A stretch of 64,000 nucleotides of DNA. Source: Mycolicibacterium rhodesiae (GTDB lineage: Bacteria > Actinomycetota > Actinomycetes > Mycobacteriales > Mycobacteriaceae). Below, piece after piece: positions 18,262 through 26,821 of this stretch. Position numbers and translations under genes: made by a program. The notes beneath the pieces were generated by a model, which saw nothing but the letters and a program-made list of their open reading frames with translations, searched no databases and had not been told where the DNA came from. How positions within the stretch are numbered: position 1 is the first letter of the stretch; each line of letters begins with the position of its first letter. The stretch lies in assembly GCF_002086695.1 (NCBI RefSeq), contig NZ_MVIH01000001.1, forward strand, positions 620,001-684,000. Direction: 5' to 3'.

Positions 18262-18514
18262 TCGTGCCGGCCGGGCTCGAGAACGATCAGATCGCTTGTC
18301 GTGCAACAGACTAACCGTTCCGCGGCCGTGATCGTTCGCGTCGGCCGGGTGGGCTCGGGCGTTGCTCAAATCTTTTCAGCAACGATCATGCTCCTGGCGG
18401 CCGCCGAGGTCGATGCGGGCATTTTGCGCAAAAGGGTGGTCTCTCACGCTTTCACGAGCAAGATCGGACTGTCACAATGCGGGGAGATGCAGTCGGGAAT
18501 CGCAGGGGACGGGT

Positions 18515-20230
18515 TTGATCAGCGAAGGTAGACCCGGGGCGCAGTTCGGTCGGGAGCGCTCAGGGGATGTGCGCCGAATTCACGATCAGCTCGATGAGCT
18601 GGCCGCGGACCGCGACCAGATGGGGTTACTGCTGCAGCTGGCGATCGAGATCAGTTCCGACCTCGAGCTGGAGCCGACACTGCACAGAATCATCAGTGCC
18701 GCGTTGACCCTGACCGGGGCGCGCTACGGTGCCATCGGCGTATGGGGTCCCGACGGCTTGTTGACCTCGTTCGTCCATGACGGGATGGACGAACGCATCG
18801 TTCAGCGGATCGGTCACCTCCCGGTCGGCAAGGGGCTGCTGGGCGCGCTGCGGGACCGGACGGATCTGTTGCGGCTCGACGATCTGACCCAACACTCGGC
18901 CTCAGCGGGCTTTCCCGACGGGCACCCCCCGATGCGCGCTTTCCTGGGTATCCCGATCCGAATTCGTGACGACAAGGCGTTCGGCAGTCTGTACGTCGCA
19001 GACGACCGGCCCGGGCGCTCGTTCAGCGAGTCGGACGAGGTCACCGGACGTGCGCTGGCCTCGGTGGCCGCGGTGGCCATCGACAACGCCCAGTTGTTCG
19101 ACGCGACCCGCATCGCGGCGTCGTGGACAGGCGCAAGTCGCGAGATCACGGCGGCTGTGCTGTCCGACGGGCAGTCGTTCCTTCGGCCGTTGCAGCTCAT
19201 CGCCGCGCGGGCGTGTGAACTCACCGAGGCAGAGCAAGCCATCGTGCTTTTTCCCGACGACGCTGACCAGCCGGACGACGAGGTGGAAACCCTGGTGGTC
19301 TCAGCCGCGGTCGGTCGATACGCGGACGATGTTCTCGGCCAGCGGGTTCCGGTCGATGGATCGACCAGCGGCTCGGTGTTCCGCTCCGGCGAGCCGGTGA
19401 TCACCGAGACGTTCCGCAAGCCGATCCAGGCGTTCACCGACATCGGTGAACGCCCGGCGATCGTCGTGCCGTTGTCCGCGGACGGCCACAGCCTCGGTGT
19501 GCTCGTCGTCGCACGCAACGTCAACGCTTCGCGGTTCGGTCCCAAAGACCTGGACCTGGTGCGGGATTTCGCCGGCCACGCAGCTATCGCCCTGACGATT
19601 GCTCGCGCGCGGCGGTACACAGCTGAGCTCGCCCTGCTGACCGACCGGGAGCGCATCGCCCATGACCTCCACGACCAGGTGATTCAGCGGGTATTCGCCG
19701 TCGGGCTCGATCTCCAAGGCGTCATCGCTCGGATCCGGGATCCCGAGTTGACGCAGCGCGTCTCGCGGTCGGTCGACGAGTTGCAGGCGGTCATCACCGA
19801 GATCCGCTCGACCATCTTCAATTTGCAGCATCACGTCGATACGACAGGCGGCCTTGCCGCGCATATCCACAACGTCTTCGAGCAGCTGACGAACAATCGC
19901 GATGTCGCCGCGACGCTGAACCTCACCGGCCCACTGAGCATTGTCAGCCCCGAACTCGCCGCCCACGCCGAAGCGGTGGTCACCGAAGCCCTGAGCAATG
20001 CGGTACGGCACTCCGGCGCCGCGGAGATCACGGTGAGCGTCGCCGTCGGTGACGACCTGACCATCGTGGTCACCGACAACGGTTGCGGGATACCCGCGGA
20101 CAACCAGCGCAGCAGCGGCCTGCGTAACCTCGCCCGGCGTGCGGAGTCGGCAGGCGGGGCGTTCACCGTTACCGACGGGGACACCGGTGGCACGAAATTG
20201 GTGTGGAAAGCTCCGCTGACCGCGGAATGA
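18515..20230 (+). CDS. dosS: DosS/DosT-like heme sensor histidine kinase
   Basis: The protein has about 571 residues from a TTG at 18515 preceded by AGGGGAC; M. tuberculosis DosS has 578. GAF domain 1 spans about residues 45-190 and contains SAGFPDGHPPMRAFLGIP, where the His of GHPPM aligns with the heme-ligating His149 of DosS. GAF domain 2 spans about 215-360. The HisKA_3 H-box ERIAHDLHDQVIQRVFAVGL and an HATPase with NAVRHSG, DNGCGIP and GLRNLARRAES follow. It would sense O2, NO or CO and phosphorylate DosR. It is unlinked to dosR in this window, unlike the M. tuberculosis operon, so it may be a DosT-like orphan or the only sensor here. Confidence 0.92.
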   Translation: MISEGRPGAQFGRERSGDVRRIHDQLDELAADRDQMGLLLQLAIEISSDLELEPTLHRIISAALTLTGARYGAIGVWGPDGLLTSFVHDGMDERIVQRIGHLPVGKGLLGALRDRTDLLRLDDLTQHSASAGFPDGHPPMRAFLGIPIRIRDDKAFGSLYVADDRPGRSFSESDEVTGRALASVAAVAIDNAQLFDATRIAASWTGASREITAAVLSDGQSFLRPLQLIAARACELTEAEQAIVLFPDDADQPDDEVETLVVSAAVGRYADDVLGQRVPVDGSTSGSVFRSGEPVITETFRKPIQAFTDIGERPAIVVPLSADGHSLGVLVVARNVNASRFGPKDLDLVRDFAGHAAIALTIARARRYTAELALLTDRERIAHDLHDQVIQRVFAVGLDLQGVIARIRDPELTQRVSRSVDELQAVITEIRSTIFNLQHHVDTTGGLAAHIHNVFEQLTNNRDVAATLNLTGPLSIVSPELAAHAEAVVTEALSNAVRHSGAAEITVSVAVGDDLTIVVTDNGCGIPADNQRSSGLRNLARRAESAGGAFTVTDGDTGGTKLVWKAPLTAE

Positions 20231-20290
20231 CTGACCGCCAGTGAGCCAGCGGGACAGTGCGTTTCAGCATTGGTGATGGCCGGCGGGAGC

Positions 20291-21025
20291 TCAGGACTGC
20301 TTTGTCGGCGTGATCGCGGCGAGCATCTCGGCGATGTCGGCCTCGGTGCGGGGCTTGTCGAAGCCGAGCCGGTGCAGTGCGCCGCCGTCCTCCTCGGCTT
20401 CGGCCAGCGCGAGCAGCATGTGCTCGGTGCCGATGTAGTTGTGTCCCAAGCGAAGTGCTTCGCGAAAAGTCAGTTCCAGGGCCTTGCGGGCACCGCTGTC
20501 GAACGGGATCAAGGCCGGCATTTCGGCCACCCGCGGCGGCAACGTGATGGCAGCGCGGACGGCATCGGGGGTGATCTGCTGGGCGCGCAACAGGGCAGTG
20601 GCCAGTGCTGCCGGATCGGAGAGCAACCCCAACAGCAGGTGGCCTTGGGCGATCTCGGCATTGCCTGCCTCGTGCGCCGCGTTCTGGGCGGCGACGACGG
20701 CGCTGCGGGCTCGCGGGGTGAACCGGGCGAAGCCCTGAGCGGGGTCCAGATCGGTGGCGTCGAGGTTGGTCATCTTGGGCACGAAACGTTTCTGCGCGGC
20801 CTGCTTGGTGACTCCCATGCTCTTGCCGATGTCGGTCCACGATGCGCCCGACCGGCGGGCCTGATCGACAAAGTGTCCGATCAGGTGGTCGGCGAGGTCG
20901 CCGAGGGCTTCCGCGGTCAGCACCGCGTCGGCAAGCTGGTCGAGGGCGTCGGTCTGAACCTTTTTGATGCCGTCGATGAGGTCGTCGAGCCGGATCGGAT
21001 AGGCGATGCGCGCGGGGTGGTCCAT
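20291..21025 (-). CDS. HTH plus Clp N-terminal domain protein
   Basis: This 244-residue protein has an N-terminal helical region that ends in a helix-turn-helix (SWTDIGKSMGVTKQAAQKRF, about residues 81-100). Two Clp repeat (Clp-N) motifs follow, starting FARFTPRARSAVVAAQNAA and FDSGARKALELTFREALRL, the fold used by ClpA/ClpC to bind substrates. There is no ATPase domain. Similar actinobacterial proteins are annotated only as Clp-N-domain proteins. The HTH and the two identical-half palindromes just upstream (21029-21073) suggest a DNA-binding, self-regulating protein whose Clp-N part may sense or link to the proteolytic machinery. This is inference. Confidence 0.85.
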   Translation of the reverse strand: MDHPARIAYPIRLDDLIDGIKKVQTDALDQLADAVLTAEALGDLADHLIGHFVDQARRSGASWTDIGKSMGVTKQAAQKRFVPKMTNLDATDLDPAQGFARFTPRARSAVVAAQNAAHEAGNAEIAQGHLLLGLLSDPAALATALLRAQQITPDAVRAAITLPPRVAEMPALIPFDSGARKALELTFREALRLGHNYIGTEHMLLALAEAEEDGGALHRLGFDKPRTEADIAEMLAAITPTKQS

Positions 21026-21028
21026 GCG

Positions 21029-21073
21029 TCAACCATAGGTTGACGGGGACGGTTCGTCAACCGTTGGTTGACG
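21029..21073. promoter_or_regulatory. Two perfect 17-bp operators GTCAACC-N3-GGTTGAC
   Basis: GTCAACCATAGGTTGAC (21029-21045) and GTCAACCGTTGGTTGAC (21057-21073) are each perfect 7-3-7 inverted repeats with identical arms. Their centres are 28 bp apart. They fill the gap between the Clp-N/HTH gene (start at 21025) and the divergent SRPBCC gene (start at 21107). The nearest HTH protein is the Clp-N gene product itself. Confidence 0.82.
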
Positions 21074-21106
21074 ATTTACTTCTTGTAGAGCGGGTATCCG
21101 CGCAGC

Positions 21107-21565
21107 ATGCCAACAAGCGTTACGCGTGACATCGACGCACCACGGGAACGAGTCTGGGAAGTGCTGGCCGACGGGTGGACCTACTCGCAATGGGTGGTCG
21201 GCAACAGCCGGATGCGTGCGGTCGACGCCGACTGGCCCGCGCCGGGCGCTCGCATTCTGCATTCGATCGGCGTGTGGCCGGCAGTCATCAACGACGAGAC
21301 CGTGGTGCTGCGCTGCACGCCGCAGGAGGAATTGGTGCTGCTGGCGCGCCTCGGCCCGGCCGGGGCGGCGCGAATCACCCTGCGGCTCAGCGATATCGAG
21401 GGCGGTTGCCGAGTGGAGATGGCGGAGGTGGCCGTGGAAGGGCCAATGCGATTCGTGCCGGACCGGATACAGCTCGCCGGTTTCTGGCCCCGCAACCGCG
21501 AATCCACCTGGCGGCTGGCGAACCTCGCCGCGGACCGCGAGCCAGCCGAATTCGACCAGAACTAG
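21107..21565 (+). CDS. SRPBCC-family protein
   Basis: This 152-residue protein begins with the canonical TSVTRDIDAPRERVWEVLADGWTYSQW pattern split across its first 30 residues, typical of polyketide-cyclase/dehydrase and START-like folds. A closing helix (ESTWRLANLAADR) completes the fold. Its ligand is unknown. It is divergent from the Clp-N/HTH gene and probably shares the double operator. The FadD15-like gene follows after 89 bp in the same direction. Confidence 0.82.
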   Translation: MPTSVTRDIDAPRERVWEVLADGWTYSQWVVGNSRMRAVDADWPAPGARILHSIGVWPAVINDETVVLRCTPQEELVLLARLGPAGAARITLRLSDIEGGCRVEMAEVAVEGPMRFVPDRIQLAGFWPRNRESTWRLANLAADREPAEFDQN

Positions 21566-21654
21566 CCGCCGTGTTCGGCCGCCGTTCGGCGAATCGCTCG
21601 GCCCGGGCTGCCCGATTCCGCCACGGGCGGCGCGCCGCGACATAAACTCGCGCC

Positions 21655-23493
21655 ATGGCAGGCCCGCGCAAGTCCGACGAGCGGCCCGACGTGAGCAAAA
21701 TCGACAACCGGGCGCCGTCGGTGCCGCGGATGTTCCTTGATCGCGTCGCGGCCACCCCCAACGCCGAAGCGTTCCGTTATCCCGACAACGACGGGTGGAC
21801 CAGTGTCACCTGGGCGCAGGTCGGTGAACGCGTCGAGCTGATCGCCGCGGGCCTGATCGCCCTCGGCATCAACCCCGAGGACCGGGTGGCGCTGGCGGCA
21901 GGAACCCGCTACGAGTGGGTGGTCGTCGACTTCGGCATCCTGTCCGCGGGCGCGGCAACGACGACGGTTTATCCGAGCACCAACGCCGAGGACACCGCCT
22001 TCATCGTCGCCAACTCCGGCAGTCGCGTGGTCGTAGCGGAGAACCAGTCTCAGGTCGACAAGCTGACCGCCAACCGGGCCGACCTGCCTGCCGTCGAGAA
22101 GGTGGTGATCATCGACGGCACGAGCGACGACGACTGGGTGATCACGCTCGAGGAGCTCGAGCAACTCGGCAAGCAGCTCCTGGCCGACAAGCCCACCGCG
22201 GTGACCGAGCGGATCGACGCGATCCGGCCCGAGCAGCTGGCCACCCTGATCTACACCTCCGGCACCACAGGGAAGCCGAAAGGTGTGCGCCTGCACCATG
22301 AGGCGTGGACCTACACCGCCGCTGCGCTGGATTCGCTGCAGGTGTTGTCCGACAAGGACCTCAACTATCTGTGGCTTCCGCTGGCACATTCGTTCGGCAA
22401 GGTGATGCTGGCCATGCCGCTGGTTATGGGTTTTCCCACCGTCATCGACGGTCGGGTGGACAAGATCGTCGAAAACCTGGCGATCATCAAGCCGACATTC
22501 ATGGGTGCGGTACCGCGGATCTTCGAGAAGGTGCACGGCCGGATCACCGAGACGATGGCCGAAGAGGGCGGCGTCAAGAAACGGCTCTTCGACTGGGCCA
22601 GCGACGTGGGTCTGCAGGTGTCACGCGCCCGGCAGGCCGGGCACCGGGTCGGGCCCCTGCTGGCGTTACAACACAAACTCGCCGACAAGCTGGTGTTCAA
22701 CACGATCCGGCAGCGGTTCGGTGGGCGCCTGCGGTTCTTCATCTCCGGGTCGGCAGCGCTGGACCGGGACATCGCGCAGTGGTTCGACGCCGTCGGCGCC
22801 ATTGTGCTGGAGGGCTACGGGCTGACCGAGACGTCCGCGGCCTCCTCGCTGAATCGCCTGCATGCCTACCGGTTTGGGACGGTGGGCTGGACGTTGCCGT
22901 GCACCGATGTCAAGATCGCCGCCGACGGCGAGGTGTTGCTCAAGGGGCCGGGTGTGATGAGTGGCTACCACGACCTGCCCGAGGCCACCGCGGAGGCCAT
23001 CGACGCCGACGGCTGGTTCCACACCGGAGATATCGGCGAACTCGACGCCGAGGGCTACCTGCGGATCACCGACCGCAAGAAGGACATGTTCAAGACGTCG
23101 CAGGGCAAATATGTTGCGCCCTCGGCGATCTCAGCGGCGTTCAAGGGCATCTGCCCGTTCGCCAGCGAGATCATCATCTACGGCGAGGGAAAGCCCTACT
23201 GCGTGGCGCTGGTGAGCCTCGATGCGGAGGCCATCAGAGAGTGGGCGGATCGCAACGGCATGGAGGGCAAGTCCTTCCAGGAAGTCGCCCGGGACGAGAA
23301 GACCAGGGAAATGGTCGAGGGTTATGTGGAAACCCTCAACAAGCACCTGAACCGGTGGGAACAGGTCAAGCGCTTTGCCATCATTGATCGCGAATTGACG
23401 GTCGAGGCAGGCGATTTGACGCCCAGCTTGAAGCTCAAGCGCAAGGCTGTCGTGGAGAACTTCCACGACAACATCGACGAGCTATACGGCTGA
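21655..23493 (+). CDS. fadD15: Long-chain fatty-acid-CoA ligase, FadD15-like
   Basis: This 612-residue ANL-superfamily enzyme is close in length and sequence style to FadD15 (Rv2187, 600 residues). The P-loop-like motif TLIYTSGTTGKPKGVRL is near residue 200, GYGLTETSAASSLNR is near 388, and GWFHTGDIGELDAEGYLRITDRKKD near 455-478 carries the adenylate-binding Asp and hinge. A C-terminal KLKRKAV supplies the catalytic Lys region. It activates long-chain fatty acids to acyl-AMP and then acyl-CoA. Its 3' end overlaps the convergent membrane protein gene by 12 bp. The fadD15 symbol is by resemblance only. Confidence 0.9.
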   Translation: MAGPRKSDERPDVSKIDNRAPSVPRMFLDRVAATPNAEAFRYPDNDGWTSVTWAQVGERVELIAAGLIALGINPEDRVALAAGTRYEWVVVDFGILSAGAATTTVYPSTNAEDTAFIVANSGSRVVVAENQSQVDKLTANRADLPAVEKVVIIDGTSDDDWVITLEELEQLGKQLLADKPTAVTERIDAIRPEQLATLIYTSGTTGKPKGVRLHHEAWTYTAAALDSLQVLSDKDLNYLWLPLAHSFGKVMLAMPLVMGFPTVIDGRVDKIVENLAIIKPTFMGAVPRIFEKVHGRITETMAEEGGVKKRLFDWASDVGLQVSRARQAGHRVGPLLALQHKLADKLVFNTIRQRFGGRLRFFISGSAALDRDIAQWFDAVGAIVLEGYGLTETSAASSLNRLHAYRFGTVGWTLPCTDVKIAADGEVLLKGPGVMSGYHDLPEATAEAIDADGWFHTGDIGELDAEGYLRITDRKKDMFKTSQGKYVAPSAISAAFKGICPFASEIIIYGEGKPYCVALVSLDAEAIREWADRNGMEGKSFQEVARDEKTREMVEGYVETLNKHLNRWEQVKRFAIIDRELTVEAGDLTPSLKLKRKAVVENFHDNIDELYG

Positions 23494-24033
23494 CCGCTTG
23501 GCTCTGACGCGTTTCGGGTACCACGAGGTGAATACCGCCGCCCCGATCAGGGTTACGTAACTCGCTGTGTGGCCGGCTAATTCGGTCAAGAGGTGTTTCA
23601 TCATAGTCCAGGCGAGCACGGCGTTGACAGTGAATACCGTCGCCCATACCGAGGTGAGCAGCACGTTGACGCGAATGAACTGTGGATTGTTCCACTTCGA
23701 GGGATCGGTGTGTGCGCGCGCGTATTCCAGGGTGAACGGTTTGCCGATGGCGAGCGTGATCCACGAACCGAGTGCCAGGGCGCCGTTGGCAAGCACGCCG
23801 AGATGGCGGACGGCCCACACACTGTGGAAGCCGAGCACCGCGACGGTGGCAGCGGTGAAGAACACCAGGCCGACCCACATGATGACGCCCCGGTGCAGTT
23901 TGAGGACGGCCATCACCACCGAGAGGGCCAGGGCCGCGACCAGACCGATTTCTACACGGGCCATGGAGTCCCTGGCAATGATCAGGAAGGCTATCCATGG
24001 AGCGAAAGACACCAGCAGCTTCACCAAGGACAC
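23482..24033 (-). CDS. Six-helix integral membrane protein, function unknown
   Basis: The protein has 183 residues from the GTG at 24033, which has a GGAGGT site seven bases upstream. An ATG at 24069 would put that ribosome site inside the gene. It has about six hydrophobic helices, for example LLVSFAPWIAFLIIA, VAALALSVVMAVLKL and MWVGLVFFTAATVAVLGF, and a basic C-terminus (KRVRAKRSAV). The layout resembles septation-protein-A-like or DUF-type inner membrane proteins. No catalytic motif is visible. Its last 12 bp overlap fadD15 tail-to-tail. Confidence 0.75.
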   Translation of the reverse strand: MSLVKLLVSFAPWIAFLIIARDSMARVEIGLVAALALSVVMAVLKLHRGVIMWVGLVFFTAATVAVLGFHSVWAVRHLGVLANGALALGSWITLAIGKPFTLEYARAHTDPSKWNNPQFIRVNVLLTSVWATVFTVNAVLAWTMMKHLLTELAGHTASYVTLIGAAVFTSWYPKRVRAKRSAV

Positions 24034-24190
24034 GGCGGGACCTCCATGGGGTCGAGTCGGAAACTCCATTCAGCACGTCGGATAGATGAGTTTGGTAGGG
24101 GCGATGGTCCCGGCTACAGACACCGCTGGTCACATCCGCGCATCGACGTAGTGTTGAGCCTGGTGAGAGTCGAGTGATGAGGGGCTGGCT

Positions 24191-24685
24191 ATGCGACGTT
24201 ACGGCGTCCTGATGGCAGTGGCCGCTGCCGCGCTGGCATTGAATCCGGCGCCTGCACACGCCGATGGTCTGGGGCCGCAGCCCGGGGCGCCGTGTCCGGC
24301 GGACTTCACAGACGTGATGACCCGGCTGCCGGATGTCGGCGATTTCCTCGTATGCCAGGCATCGGGCATGTGGGCTCCGGTGCTCGGCCCGTTCGACCCA
24401 GCCGGTCGCTGGCTGAGTTACGGTGCCGGAATCACCTTGCACGGTCAAGGGTTTCGTAATCCCAACCTGCGCTCCGGGCAGTGGACCGCGGCGCCGCTGG
24501 ACCCGTCGGCGGTATGCAGTGCCGATCAGGTGACCGTGATCGGTCCGGGAGAGCTTGCGCCCGTGGTGCATTCGCCCGGTGAGGTGGGGCAACCCCTGCA
24601 CCTCGAGGTGTTACCGAAGCTGTTCACCATCACGATGAACGGTGATTGCCTCTGGTCCGAGGATCAGCCGCCGGGATTGGGCTGA
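24191..24685 (+). CDS. Secreted protein of unknown function
   Basis: This 164-residue protein has a Sec signal peptide (MRRYGVLMAVAAAALALNPAPAHA, cleavage after AHA), followed by a Gly/Pro-rich domain with several Cys (PCPADF, VCQASG, VCSADQ, GDCLWS) that could form disulfides. I do not recognise the family. The following EF-Tu-domain gene starts 5 bp after the stop and is probably cotranscribed. Confidence 0.75.
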   Translation: MRRYGVLMAVAAAALALNPAPAHADGLGPQPGAPCPADFTDVMTRLPDVGDFLVCQASGMWAPVLGPFDPAGRWLSYGAGITLHGQGFRNPNLRSGQWTAAPLDPSAVCSADQVTVIGPGELAPVVHSPGEVGQPLHLEVLPKLFTITMNGDCLWSEDQPPGLG

Positions 24686-24689
24686 AACC

Positions 24690-24983
24690 GTGTTTCGGCT
24701 GACGGTGCAGGACGTATTCGCGATCAAGGGCCGGGGACTGGTCGCCACAGGTCGGGTGGAGCTGGGCCGGGTCTCGGTTGGTGACGAGGTGCGGATCAAC
24801 GACGCCCGCACGGTTCGGGTCGACGCGATCGAGAGCTTTCGCAAGACGATCGACGAGGCGGTGACCGGGGATAACGTCGGGCTGCTGTTCTCCGGACTCG
24901 GCCGCAGTGACGTGTCACCGGGTGATGTGCTCAGCAGCGGGGCGGTCGGACCGGTCTCCGACGGTGTCGACGTTCGGTTGTAG
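24690..24983 (+). CDS. Stand-alone EF-Tu domain 2-like beta-barrel protein
   Basis: The protein has 97 residues from the GTG at 24690; an upstream ATG at 24642 lies inside the previous gene. The sequence VFRLTVQDVFAIKGRGLVAT continues into a GTG-type barrel with VSVGDEVRIND and a C-terminal NVGLLFSGLGRSDVSPGDVL. This is the domain-2 pattern of translational GTPases (EF-Tu, SelB, IF2). The G domain and domain 3 are absent, so it cannot hydrolyse GTP. It might bind tRNA or another RNA or act as an adaptor; this is inferred. It sits five bases after a secreted-protein gene. Confidence 0.78.
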   Translation: MFRLTVQDVFAIKGRGLVATGRVELGRVSVGDEVRINDARTVRVDAIESFRKTIDEAVTGDNVGLLFSGLGRSDVSPGDVLSSGAVGPVSDGVDVRL

Positions 24984-24990
24984 ACCAAGT

Positions 24991-25058
24991 GGTCCCCAGG
25001 GGCGGGGGGCCGGTGGCCCAAGGGGGTGGCCACTTCGCGTAGCCCACCCCTGGAGACC
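24991..25058. other. Long two-armed inverted repeat after the EF-Tu domain gene
   Basis: GGTCCCCAGGGG (24991-25002) pairs with CCCCTGGAGACC (25047-25058) at 11 of 12 positions. Inside it GTGGCC (25013-25018) pairs with GGCCAC (25028-25033). It may be a rho-independent-type terminator without a T tract or a structured RNA. The rest of the gap to 25219 shows nothing I can assign. Confidence 0.45.
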
Positions 25059-25219
25059 CGCTTGTGACGGTCGGACGTCGGCGTGATTTCGGTACCGGGC
25101 CCCGACCGGTCGGCTGTGTTCTCAGCGTCGTCAGAAATGTACGACACCGGCTGTGGTCGGCGTCCGAGTTCGACAGAAATATTGACGATTCGGTAAGAGT
25201 GGGTCGGCTGGCGGTGCTC

Positions 25220-25462
25220 TCAGTGTGGTGGTGCTTTGGTAGCCGCCACCGGTATGGGGGCCAGTACGGGTGTGCGGGGCGGGGCGGCGGTCGTCTGCGC
25301 GGTGGACGAGACGGTGTGAACGTCGGGAGGCGGGGTCGGCTTGTAGAAGAACACCGCCGCGATGGCAATCACCGCGACGACGACCGCGGCGCCGGCAACG
25401 ATCACGCCGGCGACGGTGGTCCGGTGCTTCAGCTTTCTGACGGCCCTTCTGACCCCCCGCAT
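25220..25462 (-). CDS. Small single-pass membrane protein with proline/threonine-rich tail
   Basis: The protein has about 80 residues from the ATG at 25462; a TTG at 25504 is an alternative start. A basic N-terminus (RRAVRKLKHRTT) precedes one long hydrophobic helix (VAGVIVAGAAVVVAVIAIAA) and an extracytoplasmic-looking Pro/Thr/Ala tail. The topology is typical of small mycobacterial envelope proteins. No family is recognised and neither start has a good ribosome site, so confidence is moderate. Confidence 0.5.
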   Translation of the reverse strand: MRGVRRAVRKLKHRTTVAGVIVAGAAVVVAVIAIAAVFFYKPTPPPDVHTVSSTAQTTAAPPRTPVLAPIPVAATKAPPH

Positions 25463-25559
25463 AGGGCAGCACCGTAGCGAACCGGCAGTGATCCGCGCGG
25501 ACAAGACAGCAGGGTCACAGCGACAAGGAAGCGTTCCCGCAGGATTGACCCGCAGGGTG

Positions 25560-26738
25560 CTATCCCCAGGTCACCGGTAGTTCGACAAGTCCGTGGGACA
25601 GCGAATGGAAACCGGCGGTCATCGTCGCCGGATCGGTGCACAGCTGCAGGGTGGGGAAGCGGGGGATGAGCTGGGAATAGACGGTCTTGAGTTCGAGCCG
25701 GGCCAGCGCCGCGCCGAGGCAGTAGTGCAACCCGTAGCCGAAGCCGACGTGCGCCGCGCCGGTGCGGCTGAGGTCCACCCGGTCGGGATCGGTGAAGACC
25801 TCGGGGTCGTGGTTGGCCGCGCCGGGATCGAGCAGGACCAGGTCGCCCTCCCTGATCGTCACGCCGTCGGCGTCGACATCGCCGCGCGCATAGCGCGCCA
25901 CGCCGACACCGCCGGTCATGCCGGCGCGCAGGACTTCTTCGACAGCCTTGGGGATGAGGTCCGGGTTGTGCAGCAGCGTCTGCCACTGGTCGGGATTGCT
26001 CAGCAGCACCAGGCATCCGACCCAGATCTGGGTCACGGTGGTCTCGTGACCGGCGAAGAGCAACTGCATCGCCAGGGTGGCGATCTCGAAGTCGGCCAGG
26101 TCGGGCTCGTCGCACAGACGGGAGATGACGTCGTCGTCCGGGTTCGCGCGCTTCGCGGCGACCAGTTCCATGCCGTAGCCGAGGAGGTGTTCGAGCCCCT
26201 TGAGGGAGATGTCGTCGTCGGGGGAGAACGCGGCGTCGTCGACCCAGTGGCGGAAGCGGTCCCGGTCGGCGTAGGGAACGCCGAGCAGGTCGCAGATCAC
26301 CAGGATCGGCAGCGGCTGGGCCAGGCTGGTCAAGAGGTCGGCCGGCGGCCCCTGACGTTCCATGTCGTCGAGCAGGGCGGCGCACAGCCCTTCGACCTTC
26401 GGCTGCAGGGTGCGCATGTGCCGGGGACCGAAGTGCGGTTGCAGCAGTTGGCGCATGCGGGCGTGGTCGGTCGGCTCGGAATCGAAATCGCCGATCGGGC
26501 CGCCGAACAACGCCGATGTGCGGCTGCGCGGGGCGTTCGCGGGGTCGCGGTGGGTGCGGCCGAGGAGGTCGTTGTCCATGAGGCTGCGCACCAGCGAGTA
26601 GCCGGTCACCAGCCAGGCCTCGTCGCCGACGGCGGACAGGACTTTGTGGATCGGTCCGGTGCCCTGCAGCGCGAGGAGATCGTCGGGGGAGCGCAGCGGG
26701 TGGCTCTGACGGAACGGCAGCTGGGCGGTGGCGGTCAT
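25560..26738 (-). CDS. Cytochrome P450
   Basis: The protein has 392 residues from the ATG at 26738; the open frame extends further but the sequence there is not P450-like. The I-helix oxygen-activation motif AGHETT is near residue 236. The ExxR (EEVLR) is in the K helix and the heme-thiolate motif FGYGLHYCLGAALARLE is near 341-357. It is a soluble bacterial class I P450 that needs ferredoxin and reductase; none is encoded nearby. The substrate cannot be inferred. It diverges from a small secreted-protein gene across 83 bp. Confidence 0.92.
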   Translation of the reverse strand: MTATAQLPFRQSHPLRSPDDLLALQGTGPIHKVLSAVGDEAWLVTGYSLVRSLMDNDLLGRTHRDPANAPRSRTSALFGGPIGDFDSEPTDHARMRQLLQPHFGPRHMRTLQPKVEGLCAALLDDMERQGPPADLLTSLAQPLPILVICDLLGVPYADRDRFRHWVDDAAFSPDDDISLKGLEHLLGYGMELVAAKRANPDDDVISRLCDEPDLADFEIATLAMQLLFAGHETTVTQIWVGCLVLLSNPDQWQTLLHNPDLIPKAVEEVLRAGMTGGVGVARYARGDVDADGVTIREGDLVLLDPGAANHDPEVFTDPDRVDLSRTGAAHVGFGYGLHYCLGAALARLELKTVYSQLIPRFPTLQLCTDPATMTAGFHSLSHGLVELPVTWG

Positions 26739-26821
26739 GGTGGGAGCGTACGGCTGCGCGCGATAGCGCGGACCATTTTTAAGACTACTGGTCTCGTTTG
26801 CCTCGGCTCTAGTATTCAGCG

